DNA from: Verrucomicrobiota bacterium
Lineage (GTDB): Bacteria > Verrucomicrobiota > Verrucomicrobiia > Chthoniobacterales > UBA10450
Direction of reading: 5' to 3'
DNA length: 20,895 nucleotides
NCBI GenBank assembly: GCA_003219995.1
Contig: QHRC01000052.1
Coordinates: 1-20,895, forward strand
Of this stretch, positions 8,222 to 16,785 are shown piece by piece. How positions within the stretch are numbered: position 1 is the first letter of the stretch; each line of letters begins with the position of its first letter. Position numbers and translations under genes: made by a program. The notes under the pieces are model-generated. The model saw only the letters and a program-made list of their open reading frames with translations. It ran no database searches and was not told the origin of the DNA.

Positions 8222-9715
8222 TCAGGCGCGACGCCGCCACCACACTGCTGCGCCGATAAAGGCTGGAATGAGCGGTATCAGGACAAGGATCAGCCAGCGA
8301 ACATTGCTCAGTGCGCTTTCCGTGAGGGTGAAGGTAAGGGTCTTGGGAATTTTAGGCGAGATGCCGATGAACTGTTCACGACTGAGCAGCCAGTTCACGC
8401 TGCCGGAAATGAAATCGAGCGCTTGTTGATCCTGCGTCAGGGCGTTGTCTTGAACGAATGTCGAGTTGCTTACTACCACCATGCGCGACGAATTGACCTT
8501 CACGCGCTCGTCCGCGCTGCCGCCTTTTTCCATCGAGACAGCGATCGTTAGCGGATTGCCAGGCGTCTGCGTAGCGTCGGCCTGAAGTTTAGCTTGATCG
8601 TTCGTGTTGTAATCCGTCTCGGCGAAATAACCTTTCTCTGCCTGAGCCAGCGGCTCGAGCCGAATATTGGCTGCACGTACGCGTTCCGGCTCGAGCGTGA
8701 GCGATGAGGTTCCGCCAAAAAACAACGCGCGCACGTCAGCCAGCCGTTTCGTAATTGGGCTGCCACCCAGAAAATGCGCTTGCACATCGCGCGTGAGCGC
8801 GACCTCTTGAATTCCTGTCCGCAAAAAAACCATCAACCGGTCATCGTTCACCCTCAGGCCGAGCTCGCTTAGAAATGCATTCAGCTTCGGTGTCTTCGCC
8901 GCTGGGTCGAGCAGCAGCAGAACGCGTCCCTGCTTTTCCAAAAAATCGCGCAGTAATTTCATTTCCCGATCGGAGAAATCGTACTGTGGCCCGGCGATCA
9001 TGATCGCGTTCAGGTCGGACGGAATCGCGCCGACGTCGAAAAGATTCAGCTCCTGGAACTTGATATTTTCATTCTCAATGAATGTCTTCAGCACTGAGAT
9101 CGGAGTGTTTCCGGAAATCGGCGCTTCCTTATGCCCGAGCACGTAACCGAGCGTGTTCTTCTTGCCTTCGACCAAATCCATCATCGCGGCGGTAATGGTT
9201 TGTTCGCCTTTGAACGCCGTCACGCGTGGACCCTCGCCCAACGCCATTCCGCTTTGATCGATATCGGCCATTTCGGAGGCCTTCACCGTTTTATTGCGCC
9301 CACTGTAATCGATCACGAGCAGACTTTCGTCGCTGACCACCTTGTATTTATCGAACATCTCTTTGGCGCGCGAAAGATTGCGCTCCGGATCGATGTTCTC
9401 AATGTCGATCTTACCTTTGGCCGCGTATTGATACTCCGTCAGCAGGCTCTGCACGTCCCCGGTGATCGGTGTGTTCGGCGAAAAGAAAACAGTGACGCGC
9501 ATTTTGCCTTTGATTGTTTCGAGGAAGCGTTTCGTTTTGTCGGAGAGCGCGTATTTTTGGTCTCGCGAAAAGTCCCAGCGTTTGTAATGCTTGAAGCCAA
9601 GCGAATTCACCATCGTCGCGAGGAAAAGAACAAGCACGACTTGAAGAAGGACATTCACCCCGATCTGGAGGCGGTGAATCTTTTTCGGCGCGGATTGCTG
9701 CTTCTCGTCGGCCAT
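8222..9715 (-). CDS. GldG-like ABC transporter auxiliary protein
   Basis: 497 residues from ATG at 9713-9715, 2 bases after the upstream permease stop (TGA-CG-ATG). The frame stays open further upstream to 10051, but that extension lies over the permease gene and is not protein-like, so the inner start is chosen. Domains: a short cytoplasmic basic N-terminus, one TM helix (about 17-39), a periplasmic GldG/ABC_transp_aux region (KYALSDKTKRFLETIKGKMR, VTVFFSPNTP, LLTEYQYAAKGKIDIENIDP, LGYVLGHKEAPISGN, MIAGPQYDFSDREMKLLRDF, GRVLLLLDPAAKTPKLN) and a C-terminal TM helix ending in RRRA. In Bacteroidetes, GldG works with GldA and GldF in gliding motility and type IX secretion. Homologues are widespread in non-gliders, where the substrate is unknown. 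Confidence 0.88.
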   Translation of the reverse strand: MADEKQQSAPKKIHRLQIGVNVLLQVVLVLFLATMVNSLGFKHYKRWDFSRDQKYALSDKTKRFLETIKGKMRVTVFFSPNTPITGDVQSLLTEYQYAAKGKIDIENIDPERNLSRAKEMFDKYKVVSDESLLVIDYSGRNKTVKASEMADIDQSGMALGEGPRVTAFKGEQTITAAMMDLVEGKKNTLGYVLGHKEAPISGNTPISVLKTFIENENIKFQELNLFDVGAIPSDLNAIMIAGPQYDFSDREMKLLRDFLEKQGRVLLLLDPAAKTPKLNAFLSELGLRVNDDRLMVFLRTGIQEVALTRDVQAHFLGGSPITKRLADVRALFFGGTSSLTLEPERVRAANIRLEPLAQAEKGYFAETDYNTNDQAKLQADATQTPGNPLTIAVSMEKGGSADERVKVNSSRMVVVSNSTFVQDNALTQDQQALDFISGSVNWLLSREQFIGISPKIPKTLTFTLTESALSNVRWLILVLIPLIPAFIGAAVWWRRRA

Positions 9716-9717
9716 CG

Positions 9718-10473
9718 TCACAGTCTCCACTTGCGCGATTGGAATGCCTGATAGGTAAGCGTCAGCATCACCACCGTCATGCTCAGATAGAGCACGATCG
9801 GCCGCGTATCGATCACGCCGCGCGAGAAGGTGCCCATGTGCTCGAGAGCGGAGAAGTAACCGAGCAGGTCGCGTGTCGCCGAACTGACATCGAGGAGAAT
9901 GAATTGAACAAGGCCGAGAAAAAACAACAGTGTGATCGCGCAAAAGGAAATGATCGCAGCGATGATTTGGTTTTTCGTCAGGACCGAAGCAAGACAGCCG
10001 ACCGAGAGGTAAAACATTCCCAAAAGCAGGAGCATTAAATAAGAGCCCCAATAAGCGCCGCTCGATCCGGCCGCCGGACGACCGGTCACGTATTGGAAAA
10101 TTCCGAAATAAAGAGCCGTCGGAACCCAGAGAATTATGTAGAAAACAAGCGCACCGAAAAATTTTGAAAGAACAACCTGCCAGTCCCGCACTGGAGCGGT
10201 CATGAGCGGCTCGATCGTGCCGAGCTTAAATTCCTCCGCGAACAGGCGCATCGTGATGAGCGGAAAAATCAAAACGAACGCAAACCAGAAGAACACGGAA
10301 TTGAAAAACGCTTCCTGGACCGAGTACGGCACTGGCCGCTGGTTCATGAACGAAATCTGAAAATAAAAATCAACCCCGCTCACGATCAGGAAAAAAACCA
10401 GAACGATGTAGGCAATCGGCGAGTAAAAATAACTCTGCACTTCGCGCGCCAGGAGCGTGTAAAATTTTCTCAT
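9718..10473 (-). CDS. ABC-2 type permease, GldF-like
   Basis: 251 residues, about six transmembrane helices: a helix after the basic N-terminus (MRKFYTLLAREVQSYFYSPI, then AYIVLVFFLIVSGV), FFWFAFVLIFPLITM, ALVFYIILWVPTALYF, LMLLLLGMFYLSVGC, AAIISFCAITLLFFLGL and IVLYLSMTVVMLTLTY near the end. The segment MRLFAEEFKLGTIEPLMTAP is the characteristic cytoplasmic coupling region of ABC-2 permeases of the GldF/NosY type. It should pair with the ATPase encoded 5 bases upstream and the GldG-like protein 2 bases downstream to form an inner-membrane complex. The substrate cannot be inferred. The order matches gldA-gldF-gldG, but gliding in this organism cannot be assumed. Confidence 0.9.
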   Translation of the reverse strand: MRKFYTLLAREVQSYFYSPIAYIVLVFFLIVSGVDFYFQISFMNQRPVPYSVQEAFFNSVFFWFAFVLIFPLITMRLFAEEFKLGTIEPLMTAPVRDWQVVLSKFFGALVFYIILWVPTALYFGIFQYVTGRPAAGSSGAYWGSYLMLLLLGMFYLSVGCLASVLTKNQIIAAIISFCAITLLFFLGLVQFILLDVSSATRDLLGYFSALEHMGTFSRGVIDTRPIVLYLSMTVVMLTLTYQAFQSRKWRL

Positions 10474-10478
10474 ACCGG

Positions 10479-11429
10479 TTAAATTGACGATCGCTCCATT
10501 TCATCTGCGTGTGTGATCTCGACGAACACGTCTTCAAGCGTGGCGCGGCGTTGGGTCAGCTCGCGCACCGTCCAGCGCCGCGCGGCGGCCAGCCGAAAAA
10601 CTTCTTCACGCACGTCCGCCCCGGACTCGACGCGCAGGGAAAAGACATTCCACTCTCCATCGACGTCCGTCGTGACGTCGCGCACAGCCGAAATTTTCCT
10701 GAGCTCGTCGGCGCCGTTGTCTTTTCCCACTTTTGCCTCGAGCATGACACCACCGACCTGGCGGAGCTGGCTGAGTAAATTTTCCGGCGTATCGCATGCT
10801 TCGATTCGCCCCTTGTGTATGATAATGACCCGGCTGCATGTCATTTCGACTTCCGGAAGTATGTGCGTCGAAAGCAAAATGGTGTGCTGCCGGCCGAGGT
10901 TCTTGATCAGTTCGCGCACTTGCCGGATTTGATTCGGATCGAGACCGATCGTTGGTTCATCGAGAATGAGAAGATCGGGCTCGTGCAGGAGCGCATCGGC
11001 CAGGCCAACGCGCTGTCGGTAACCTTTCGAAAGTGCGCCAATTATTTTTTTCTCTACGTCCCTTAGCCCGCAAAGTTCTTTTACATCGCCCACACGCTCC
11101 GCAATCCGACGATGCGGCACGCCTTTGAGGGCGGCTCGGTAATCAAGATATTCAGTCACGCGCATGTCGTTGTAGAGCGGCACATGCTCCGGCATATAAC
11201 CGAGACGAGTGCGCGCTTGCAGCGATTGCTCAAAAATGTCGAATCCCGCAATTAAAGCGCGACCGGAGGTGGCGGGCATGAAACCAGCCAAAATCCGCAT
11301 CGTGGTGGTTTTGCCGGCGCCGTTCGGGCCGAGAAATCCCATGATTTCACCTTTGCCGACCTCGAAGTTGAGATCGCGAATCGCGGGCTGTCCGGCGTAG
11401 CGCTTCGTAAGATTTTCGACTTTAATCAT
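10479..11429 (-). CDS. ABC transporter ATP-binding protein, GldA-like
   Basis: 316 residues with a complete nucleotide-binding domain: Walker A GPNGAGKTT (34-42), Q-loop region MPEHVPLYNDM, ABC signature LSKGYRQRVGLADALL (133-148), Walker B LLILDEP with catalytic E158, D-loop IGLDPNQ and switch histidine in STHILPE (H189). The C-terminal region of about 90 residues, ending TLEDVFVEIT, is typical of exporters that work with ABC-2 permeases (the CcmA/GldA/DrrA group). It should power the permease encoded directly downstream, in a presumed dimer. All catalytic motifs are intact. The 58-base gap to the protease gene upstream may hold a promoter, so co-transcription with the protease is not certain. 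Confidence 0.92.
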   Translation of the reverse strand: MIKVENLTKRYAGQPAIRDLNFEVGKGEIMGFLGPNGAGKTTTMRILAGFMPATSGRALIAGFDIFEQSLQARTRLGYMPEHVPLYNDMRVTEYLDYRAALKGVPHRRIAERVGDVKELCGLRDVEKKIIGALSKGYRQRVGLADALLHEPDLLILDEPTIGLDPNQIRQVRELIKNLGRQHTILLSTHILPEVEMTCSRVIIIHKGRIEACDTPENLLSQLRQVGGVMLEAKVGKDNGADELRKISAVRDVTTDVDGEWNVFSLRVESGADVREEVFRLAAARRWTVRELTQRRATLEDVFVEITHADEMERSSI

Positions 11430-11487
11430 GGCGAATCATTTCATCAGACAATCGAACTGCCGGCGCGTTGCCAAAATTTTTCATTGC

Positions 11488-12645
11488 TTAACGCGCGGCC
11501 AAAGTAACCGTTTCGATTCGTTGCCCTCCGCCGTCAGCCCGCATCACGCCCACCGTAAAGTCAACGCTCGTCCCGCTCCGCGCGGCGCCAAGCAGGCTCT
11601 CCACCTGTCTTATGGAATTAACATCCTGCTTGCCGACGCGATAAATCACCAGGCCACGTTCAATCCCCGCTTGATCAGCAGGGCTGTTCGGTTCGACAGC
11701 GCTGATGAGAACGCCGCGGCCTCGAGCGTAACCGAGCGCATCGGTCAATTCCGCGCTCAGGTCTTGCAGTTGCATGCCGAAAAGGTGTTCCGCCAACGAT
11801 GTCGATGCGTCATTCGCTGCGAGTTGCTTTTTCGGCTCGGGTTGCTTGTCCGCGACTTTCTTAAATTGGGCAACGCTGTCGCGCACGACTTCCGCCGGAA
11901 TAGCAAACCCGAGTCCCTGCGTCGGGATGCCTTGTGGAGTGAAGGCCATTTTGGCGGAACTGATCCCGACCAGTCGCCCGGAAATATCGATGACCGGTCC
12001 GCCGCTATTGCCAGGATTAATCGCCGCATCCGTCTGCACGAGATTTTTATATTCGACGTTATCGATGGTGATCTCGCGTTTGGTTGCGCTGAGAACGCCG
12101 CGGCTGATGGAGCTGCCATATCCGACGGCATTGCCTACCACGAGGACTGTTTCACCGAGCAAGTTGGGCGAAATATTATCGAGGTTAATAAAAGGGAAGG
12201 CGGCTTTGGCGTCGATTTTGATGAAGGCCAAGTCCGTATTGTCGTCGCCCGTAATGTAATGCGCGTTGTACGTCTTGCTGTCGTTCGTCGTGACCTGGAT
12301 CTTCAAATCGGCCGCGCGCTCAACCACATGCTGATTAGTCACAATGTAGCCCGCGGGATCGACAATGAAGCCTGAGCCGAGGCTTTGCACTGTCTGCCGG
12401 ATTTCGCGCGGCTGGCCCCGGTAGTAGCCGAAAAATTGCGCGTAAAAGTCTTCGACTGGATCGCGCAGTGTCCGCCGCACAACGCGCTCGGTGTTGATGT
12501 TGACCACTGCCGGCAAAACTTTAGCCAACGCCAGGACGGCCGGCTCGGTCGCCGGATCAGCCTGGGCAAGGGAGGATGTCGAGCCAACGAAGAAAGCTCC
12601 GCAGATTCCGGTGAGCATCAGAACAAGTCGGCGATTAGGTCGCAT
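11488..12645 (-). CDS. HtrA/DegP-family periplasmic serine protease, one PDZ domain
   Basis: 385 residues. The N-terminal signal peptide (MRPNRRLVLMLTGICGAFFV, then SSLAQA) points to export. The chymotrypsin-like domain carries a full catalytic triad: H106 in TNQHVV, D138 in NTDLAF and S214 in NPGNSGGPV. One PDZ domain follows from about residue 270 (GVLISAVEPNSPADQAGIERGLVI). One PDZ is the DegS/DegQ-short layout, not the two-PDZ DegP form. The cleaved-type signal and lack of a retained anchor favour a soluble periplasmic quality-control protease. It is divergent from odhA with 76 bases between, and upstream of the GldA-like gene on the same strand. The start is taken at the ATG of the signal peptide. 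Family is certain; orthology to a particular Deg protein is not. Confidence 0.92.
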   Translation of the reverse strand: MRPNRRLVLMLTGICGAFFVGSTSSLAQADPATEPAVLALAKVLPAVVNINTERVVRRTLRDPVEDFYAQFFGYYRGQPREIRQTVQSLGSGFIVDPAGYIVTNQHVVERAADLKIQVTTNDSKTYNAHYITGDDNTDLAFIKIDAKAAFPFINLDNISPNLLGETVLVVGNAVGYGSSISRGVLSATKREITIDNVEYKNLVQTDAAINPGNSGGPVIDISGRLVGISSAKMAFTPQGIPTQGLGFAIPAEVVRDSVAQFKKVADKQPEPKKQLAANDASTSLAEHLFGMQLQDLSAELTDALGYARGRGVLISAVEPNSPADQAGIERGLVIYRVGKQDVNSIRQVESLLGAARSGTSVDFTVGVMRADGGGQRIETVTLAAR

Positions 12646-12671
12646 TTGCCGTGCAAGTAACGGAGCACTCT

Positions 12672-12701
12672 TTGCACTGTCAACTTGCCGCTCGATCTAA
12701 A
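12672..12701 (+). promoter_or_regulatory. Possible promoter of the 2-oxoglutarate dehydrogenase operon
   Basis: TTGCAC (12672-12677) and TCTAAA (12696-12701) with an 18-base spacer resemble -35/-10 elements. A 10-base palindrome AGATTAATCT (12708-12717) lies just downstream, before the ATG at 12722. The -10 match is poor and no ribosome site is visible, so this is a weak call. Confidence 0.25.
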
Positions 12702-12721
12702 GGTTGCAGATTAATCTTGCC

Positions 12722-15469
12722 ATGCGCACTTCAATCGCTGCTCGGGCAAATCTCGACCTGATCGAGGAGAACTACCGGCGCTGGCGTCAGAACCCGGAAG
12801 CGGTCGATTCGGGGTGGTCGGCGTTTTTCGAAGGATTCGAGCTCGGCAATCTGCCCCAGCGGAATGGCGCCGCTGCGACTGCGCCGCGGGCTGGCGTTCG
12901 CGAAAGCCCGCTGCAAACGCGCATCGACGGACTGGTCTATGCGTATCGCACGCTTGGTCACACCATTGCGCGGGTCAACCCGTTGGCGGAAAAGCGCCCG
13001 GAAAATCCGCAACTCTCGCTGCGCGAGCTGGGCTTCAGCGAAAAAGACCTCGATCTTCGCGTATCGTCGAAGTTCTTCCTCAATAATGAGGAAATGAAGC
13101 TGCGTGAAATGATCGCGCGGCTGGAGAGAATTTACGCCGACTCGATCGGCGCGGAGTTCATGCACATCCAGAACACGCGCATTCGCAACTGGGTGTTGCA
13201 TCGTCTCGAATCGCGTCCGGATAAGCGGCACACGGCGCGCGCGGTGCAAATCGCTTTGCTGCGCGCGTTGCTCGAAGCCGAATCGTTCGAAGTTTTTTTA
13301 CATTCCCGTTATGTCGGGCAAAAACGTTTCTCACTACAAGGCGCAGAATCTTTGATGGTGATTCTCGACACGGTTCTGCACAAATGTCCCGGCGCGGGAG
13401 TTGAAGAAATTTGCATGGGCATGACTCATCGCGGCCGGCTCAATGTCCTGGCGAATTTTTTGAAGAAGTCCCTCCGTGTCATCTTTACCGAGTTCAGCGA
13501 CAATTACATTCCCGAGCTCGTATCCGGCGATGGCGACGTCAAATACCATCTGGGTTATCGCACCGTCCGAAAATTTTCATCTGGTGCGGAAGTGGAGATT
13601 CGCCTCTCCGCAAATCCGAGTCATCTCGAAGCGGTCGACCCGGTTGTGGAAGGAACAGCGCGTGCGCGGCAACGCATTCGCGGCGACACCGAACATCGTC
13701 GTAAAGTTTTGCCGCTCTTAATACACGGCGATGCCGCCTTCGCGGGGCAGGGGATCGTGGCCGAAACACTGAACATGTCGCAGCTGCATGGTTATGGCAC
13801 CGGCGGCACGGTCCACGTCGTCGTCAACAACCAAATCGGTTTCACAACACTGCCGGAAGATGCGCGCTCGTCGATGTACGCCACCGACATCGCGAAGATG
13901 ATCGAGGTGCCCATTTTCCATGTGAATGGTGACGATCCGCTCGCGATCCTGTTCGTCAGTCAGCTCGCGATCGATTTTCGCCAGGAATTTGGACGCGACA
14001 TCGTCATCGACATGTATTGCTACCGCCGTTACGGCCACAACGAGGGCGATGAGCCCGCGTTTACCCAGCCGGATCTTTACGCCAAGATCGACAAGCACCC
14101 CTCGGTCGCCCAGTTGTATAAGCGGGAACTTCTCGAAGCCGACATACTCAGCGAGGACGATTCCGCCTCACTTGAAACCGAGTTCGGTCTTCGGCTCGAG
14201 ATGGTGCTCGACAATGTAAAAGCGATCGAGAAGGAGAAGGCGGGCGGGCAAGCGAAGTTCAAGGAATCGACCGCAATTTTCCAACCCGAGTATACCAGTT
14301 CCTCCGTTTCGACCGCGATCAGCGAAAGAACGCTGAAGACAATTGTCGATGCGCTGACGCGTGTGCCCGATGATTTCAACGTTCAGCCGAAGATCAAGCG
14401 GATCGTGCTCGAGCATCGGCGAAAAGCTTTCGACAACGGCGGGCCGTTCGAGTGGCACTACGCGGAGTTGCTCGCGTTCGGTTCACTGCTCCTCGAAGGA
14501 ACGCCGGTGCGGTTGTCTGGGCAAGACAGCGCCCGTGGCACATTCAGCACGCGACACGCGATTCTTTACGACGCGAAAACGGGCGCACCATATGTCCCGC
14601 TCATGCATTTGGCGGAAAAGCAAGCGCGCATCTGCATTTACAACAGCCCTCTTTCGGAAGCGAGCGTCCTGGGCTTCGATTACGGATACTCGCTCGATTA
14701 CCCAAGCTTGCTTTGCTTGTGGGAGGCGCAGTTCGGCGATTTCGTGAATGGCGCGCAAACGATAATCGATCAATTCATCGTTTCGGCTGAATCGAAATGG
14801 CAGCGGCCGAGCGGGATCGTCTTGCTCCTGCCACATGGCTACGAAGGGCAGGGACCGGAACATTCCAGCGCGCGACTGGAGCGTTTTTTGCAAGCGTGTG
14901 CTGAAGACAACATTCAGGTCTGCAATCTGACCACCTCAGCGCAGTATTTTCATGTTTTGCGGCGCCAGATGAAACGGAATTTTATCAAGCCGCTCATCAT
15001 CATGACGCCGAAAAGCTTACTGCGCGCCGATTTCGCGTCGTCACGCGCGGAGGAATTTACCAGCGGCCGGTTCGAGGAAATTCTAGGTTCGCCCAATGTT
15101 GGACCCGCTAACAAGGTGGAGCGCGTGATCCTTTGTTCGGGCAAAGTTTATTACGATCTCTTGAATTATCGCGCGGAGGAAAAGATCGACAACGCGGCCA
15201 TCATTCGAGTCGAGCAACTTTATCCGCTCGCCGAAAAAAAGCTGCAGGAGATGATCAAGCCTTATCCCAAAAGCGCGAAGCTCGTCTGGTGCCAGGAAGA
15301 ATCGCAGAACATGGGCGCGTGGAGTTTTATCGAGCCGCGATTACGAGATAATTTCGGCCGCGAGATCACTTACGCCGGCCACGCCGCCAGTGCCAGTCCG
15401 GCGGTCGGCGCGCTCATGCTTCACAAGCGCAGGCAGGCTGCGCTTGTCGCCGACGCGTTCAGCGCTTAG
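12722..15469 (+). CDS. odhA (sucA): 2-oxoglutarate dehydrogenase E1 component
   Basis: Thiamine-diphosphate-dependent decarboxylase that starts the oxidation of 2-oxoglutarate to succinyl-CoA in the TCA cycle. 915 residues from ATG 12722, a normal E1o length. A TTG at 12704 would add six residues, but the ATG is the better start because the family N-terminus (LDLIEENYRRWRQNPEAVDS, the E2-binding segment) follows soon after. Signatures include MTHRGRLNVLANF, ANPSHLEAVDPVVEG, HGDAAFAGQGIVAETLN (H335), NNQIGFTT, and YGHNEGDEP (437-445) in the ThDP/Mg region. The pyrimidine-binding domain contains RLSGQDSARGTFSTRHA and LPHGYEGQGPEHSSARLERF. The N-terminus lacks an acyltransferase domain, so it is not a KGD-type fusion. 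It is followed after 12 bases by the E2 gene. Confidence 0.96.
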   Translation: MRTSIAARANLDLIEENYRRWRQNPEAVDSGWSAFFEGFELGNLPQRNGAAATAPRAGVRESPLQTRIDGLVYAYRTLGHTIARVNPLAEKRPENPQLSLRELGFSEKDLDLRVSSKFFLNNEEMKLREMIARLERIYADSIGAEFMHIQNTRIRNWVLHRLESRPDKRHTARAVQIALLRALLEAESFEVFLHSRYVGQKRFSLQGAESLMVILDTVLHKCPGAGVEEICMGMTHRGRLNVLANFLKKSLRVIFTEFSDNYIPELVSGDGDVKYHLGYRTVRKFSSGAEVEIRLSANPSHLEAVDPVVEGTARARQRIRGDTEHRRKVLPLLIHGDAAFAGQGIVAETLNMSQLHGYGTGGTVHVVVNNQIGFTTLPEDARSSMYATDIAKMIEVPIFHVNGDDPLAILFVSQLAIDFRQEFGRDIVIDMYCYRRYGHNEGDEPAFTQPDLYAKIDKHPSVAQLYKRELLEADILSEDDSASLETEFGLRLEMVLDNVKAIEKEKAGGQAKFKESTAIFQPEYTSSSVSTAISERTLKTIVDALTRVPDDFNVQPKIKRIVLEHRRKAFDNGGPFEWHYAELLAFGSLLLEGTPVRLSGQDSARGTFSTRHAILYDAKTGAPYVPLMHLAEKQARICIYNSPLSEASVLGFDYGYSLDYPSLLCLWEAQFGDFVNGAQTIIDQFIVSAESKWQRPSGIVLLLPHGYEGQGPEHSSARLERFLQACAEDNIQVCNLTTSAQYFHVLRRQMKRNFIKPLIIMTPKSLLRADFASSRAEEFTSGRFEEILGSPNVGPANKVERVILCSGKVYYDLLNYRAEEKIDNAAIIRVEQLYPLAEKKLQEMIKPYPKSAKLVWCQEESQNMGAWSFIEPRLRDNFGREITYAGHAASASPAVGALMLHKRRQAALVADAFSA

Positions 15470-15481
15470 TTAGGCTCATTC

Positions 15482-16687
15482 ATGAGCATCGAGGTGAAAA
15501 TCCCAGCGGTTGGCGAATCGATCTCCAGTGGCGTCGTGTCCGTCTGGCACAAAAAATCCGGCGAGTTTGTCAATGCGGGCGAGGCGCTGTTCACGCTCGA
15601 TACTGACAAGGTTTCCACCGAGATCACGGCCGAAAAATCCGGGGTGCTCGATGCGTTGGTGCCCGCTGGCCAGGAAGTGAAAATCGGCGAAGTGGTTGCG
15701 ACGATTGACGATTCAAAGAGCGCGCCCGCGAAGTCCGAGCCGGCGGAGAAAAAGCCCGCGCCCGAAAAAACTGAAACAAAAGCTGTTCCACTTGCGGAAG
15801 AAAGATCAACAACCACGCTTTCTCCGGCAGTGCGCCGGATAGTCGAAGAAGAACATCTCGAGCCGGGAAAAATTTCTGGAACTGGAATGGATGGGCGCCT
15901 GACCAAAGGCGATGCGCTTGCCGCGGCCCAAAACCGCGGCGCCTCCGAAGACAAGGTCGACAGTCAGCAAGATCGACAGTCAGCGGACGGACGGTTTACC
16001 CGCAAAAGAATGTCGCCGCTGCGCCGCAAGATCGCGGCGCAACTGGTCATGGCCCAGCAGACGGCGGCGATCCTAACTACGTTCAACGAATGCGATATGA
16101 GCGCGGTTCAAAACTTGCGCGCGAAATCGCAGGACGCGTTCACAAAAAAGAACGGAGTGAAGCTCGGTTTCATGTCGTTTTTCGTCAAGGCGTGCGTCGA
16201 AGCGCTCAAAGCTGTGCCGGTCGTCAACGGCCGCATCGAAGACGACGATTTTATCCAAAACAATTTCTACGACATCGGTGTCGCCGTGGGAACGGAACGC
16301 GGACTCGTTGTGCCGATCGTCCGCGACGCCGACAGAAAGGGTTTCGCCGATCTGGAGCGCGACATTGCCGATTACGCAACCAAGGCGCGTGAAGGAAAAT
16401 TGAAGATCGAAGATTTGACCGGCGGCACGTTTACCATCTCAAACGGCGGCGTTTACGGCTCACTCTTGAGCACCCCGATCTTAAACCCGCCGCAGACTGG
16501 AATTCTCGGCATGCACAAGATCATGCCGCGCCCAGTGGCGATCGACGGCAAAGTAGAAGTGCGGCCGATGATGTATCTCGCGCTCAGCTACGATCACCGT
16601 GCCGTCGATGGCAAAGAAGCGGTCACGTTCCTTATCAAAGTGAAAGAATGCATCGAAGATCCGAAAAAATTGGCGCTCGATTTCTAG
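15482..16687 (+). CDS. odhB (sucB): Dihydrolipoyllysine succinyltransferase (E2 of 2-oxoglutarate dehydrogenase)
   Basis: Core of the 2-oxoglutarate dehydrogenase complex; transfers the succinyl group from lipoamide to CoA. 401 residues in three parts. First, an N-terminal lipoyl domain (about 1-77) with the lipoylated lysine K43 in DTDKVS. Second, a Pro/Ala/Lys/Glu-rich flexible linker, then the peripheral subunit-binding domain (about 113-148, [20 protein letters not shown]). Third, the catalytic domain (about 175-401) ending in the acyltransferase signature [11 protein letters not shown] with H372 and D376. The second linker ([18 protein letters not shown]) is short. One lipoyl domain and the position after E1o favour the succinyl-transferring form over pyruvate dehydrogenase E2. 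The ATG at 15482 follows the E1 stop by 12 bases, consistent with one operon. Confidence 0.96.
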   Translation: MSIEVKIPAVGESISSGVVSVWHKKSGEFVNAGEALFTLDTDKVSTEITAEKSGVLDALVPAGQEVKIGEVVATIDDSKSAPAKSEPAEKKPAPEKTETKAVPLAEERSTTTLSPAVRRIVEEEHLEPGKISGTGMDGRLTKGDALAAAQNRGASEDKVDSQQDRQSADGRFTRKRMSPLRRKIAAQLVMAQQTAAILTTFNECDMSAVQNLRAKSQDAFTKKNGVKLGFMSFFVKACVEALKAVPVVNGRIEDDDFIQNNFYDIGVAVGTERGLVVPIVRDADRKGFADLERDIADYATKAREGKLKIEDLTGGTFTISNGGVYGSLLSTPILNPPQTGILGMHKIMPRPVAIDGKVEVRPMMYLALSYDHRAVDGKEAVTFLIKVKECIEDPKKLALDF

Positions 16688-16690
16688 TTT

Positions 16691-16772
16691 TGTCATGTCG
16701 AGCGAAGTCGAGCCATCTCTTACTATTTTCCTTGTAACAGGGAGAGATTCCTCCCCTTCGGTCGGAATGACA
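16691..16772. repeat. REP-like imperfect hairpin between odhB and lpd
   Basis: Arms 16691-16720 and 16743-16772 match as reverse complements at 23 of 30 positions by eye, around a 22-base loop. The outer ends (TGTCAT / ATGACA) and inner ends (ATCTCT / AGAGAT) pair perfectly. The theme GTCAT..CGA.CGAAG...ATCTCT resembles hairpin repeats dispersed in many bacterial genomes. It fills nearly all of the odhB-lpd gap and ends 13 bases before the lpd ATG. Confidence 0.6.
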
Positions 16773-16785
16773 GAGAGAGAGGCAC

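Noticed and set aside
9131..9751. 206-codon plus-strand open frame opposite the GldG-like gene
   Set aside because: Shadow of a well-supported gene; His/Arg-rich translation without family features.
9716..10051. Upstream extension of the GldG-like frame adding about 112 residues
   Set aside because: It lies over the permease gene in another frame, has no protein-like pattern, and the ATG at 9713-9715 begins exactly 2 bases after the permease stop.
6368..11429. Calling the ABC module a proven gliding-motility or type IX secretion system
   Set aside because: Only GldA/F/G-like proteins and DUF4340 are present; other gliding and secretion components are absent from the window, and such modules occur in non-gliding bacteria.
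11428..12375. 315-codon plus-strand open frame opposite the HtrA-like gene
   Set aside because: Antisense to a gene with an intact signal peptide, catalytic triad and PDZ domain; the translation has no recognisable domain. Long antisense frames are common in GC-rich coding DNA.
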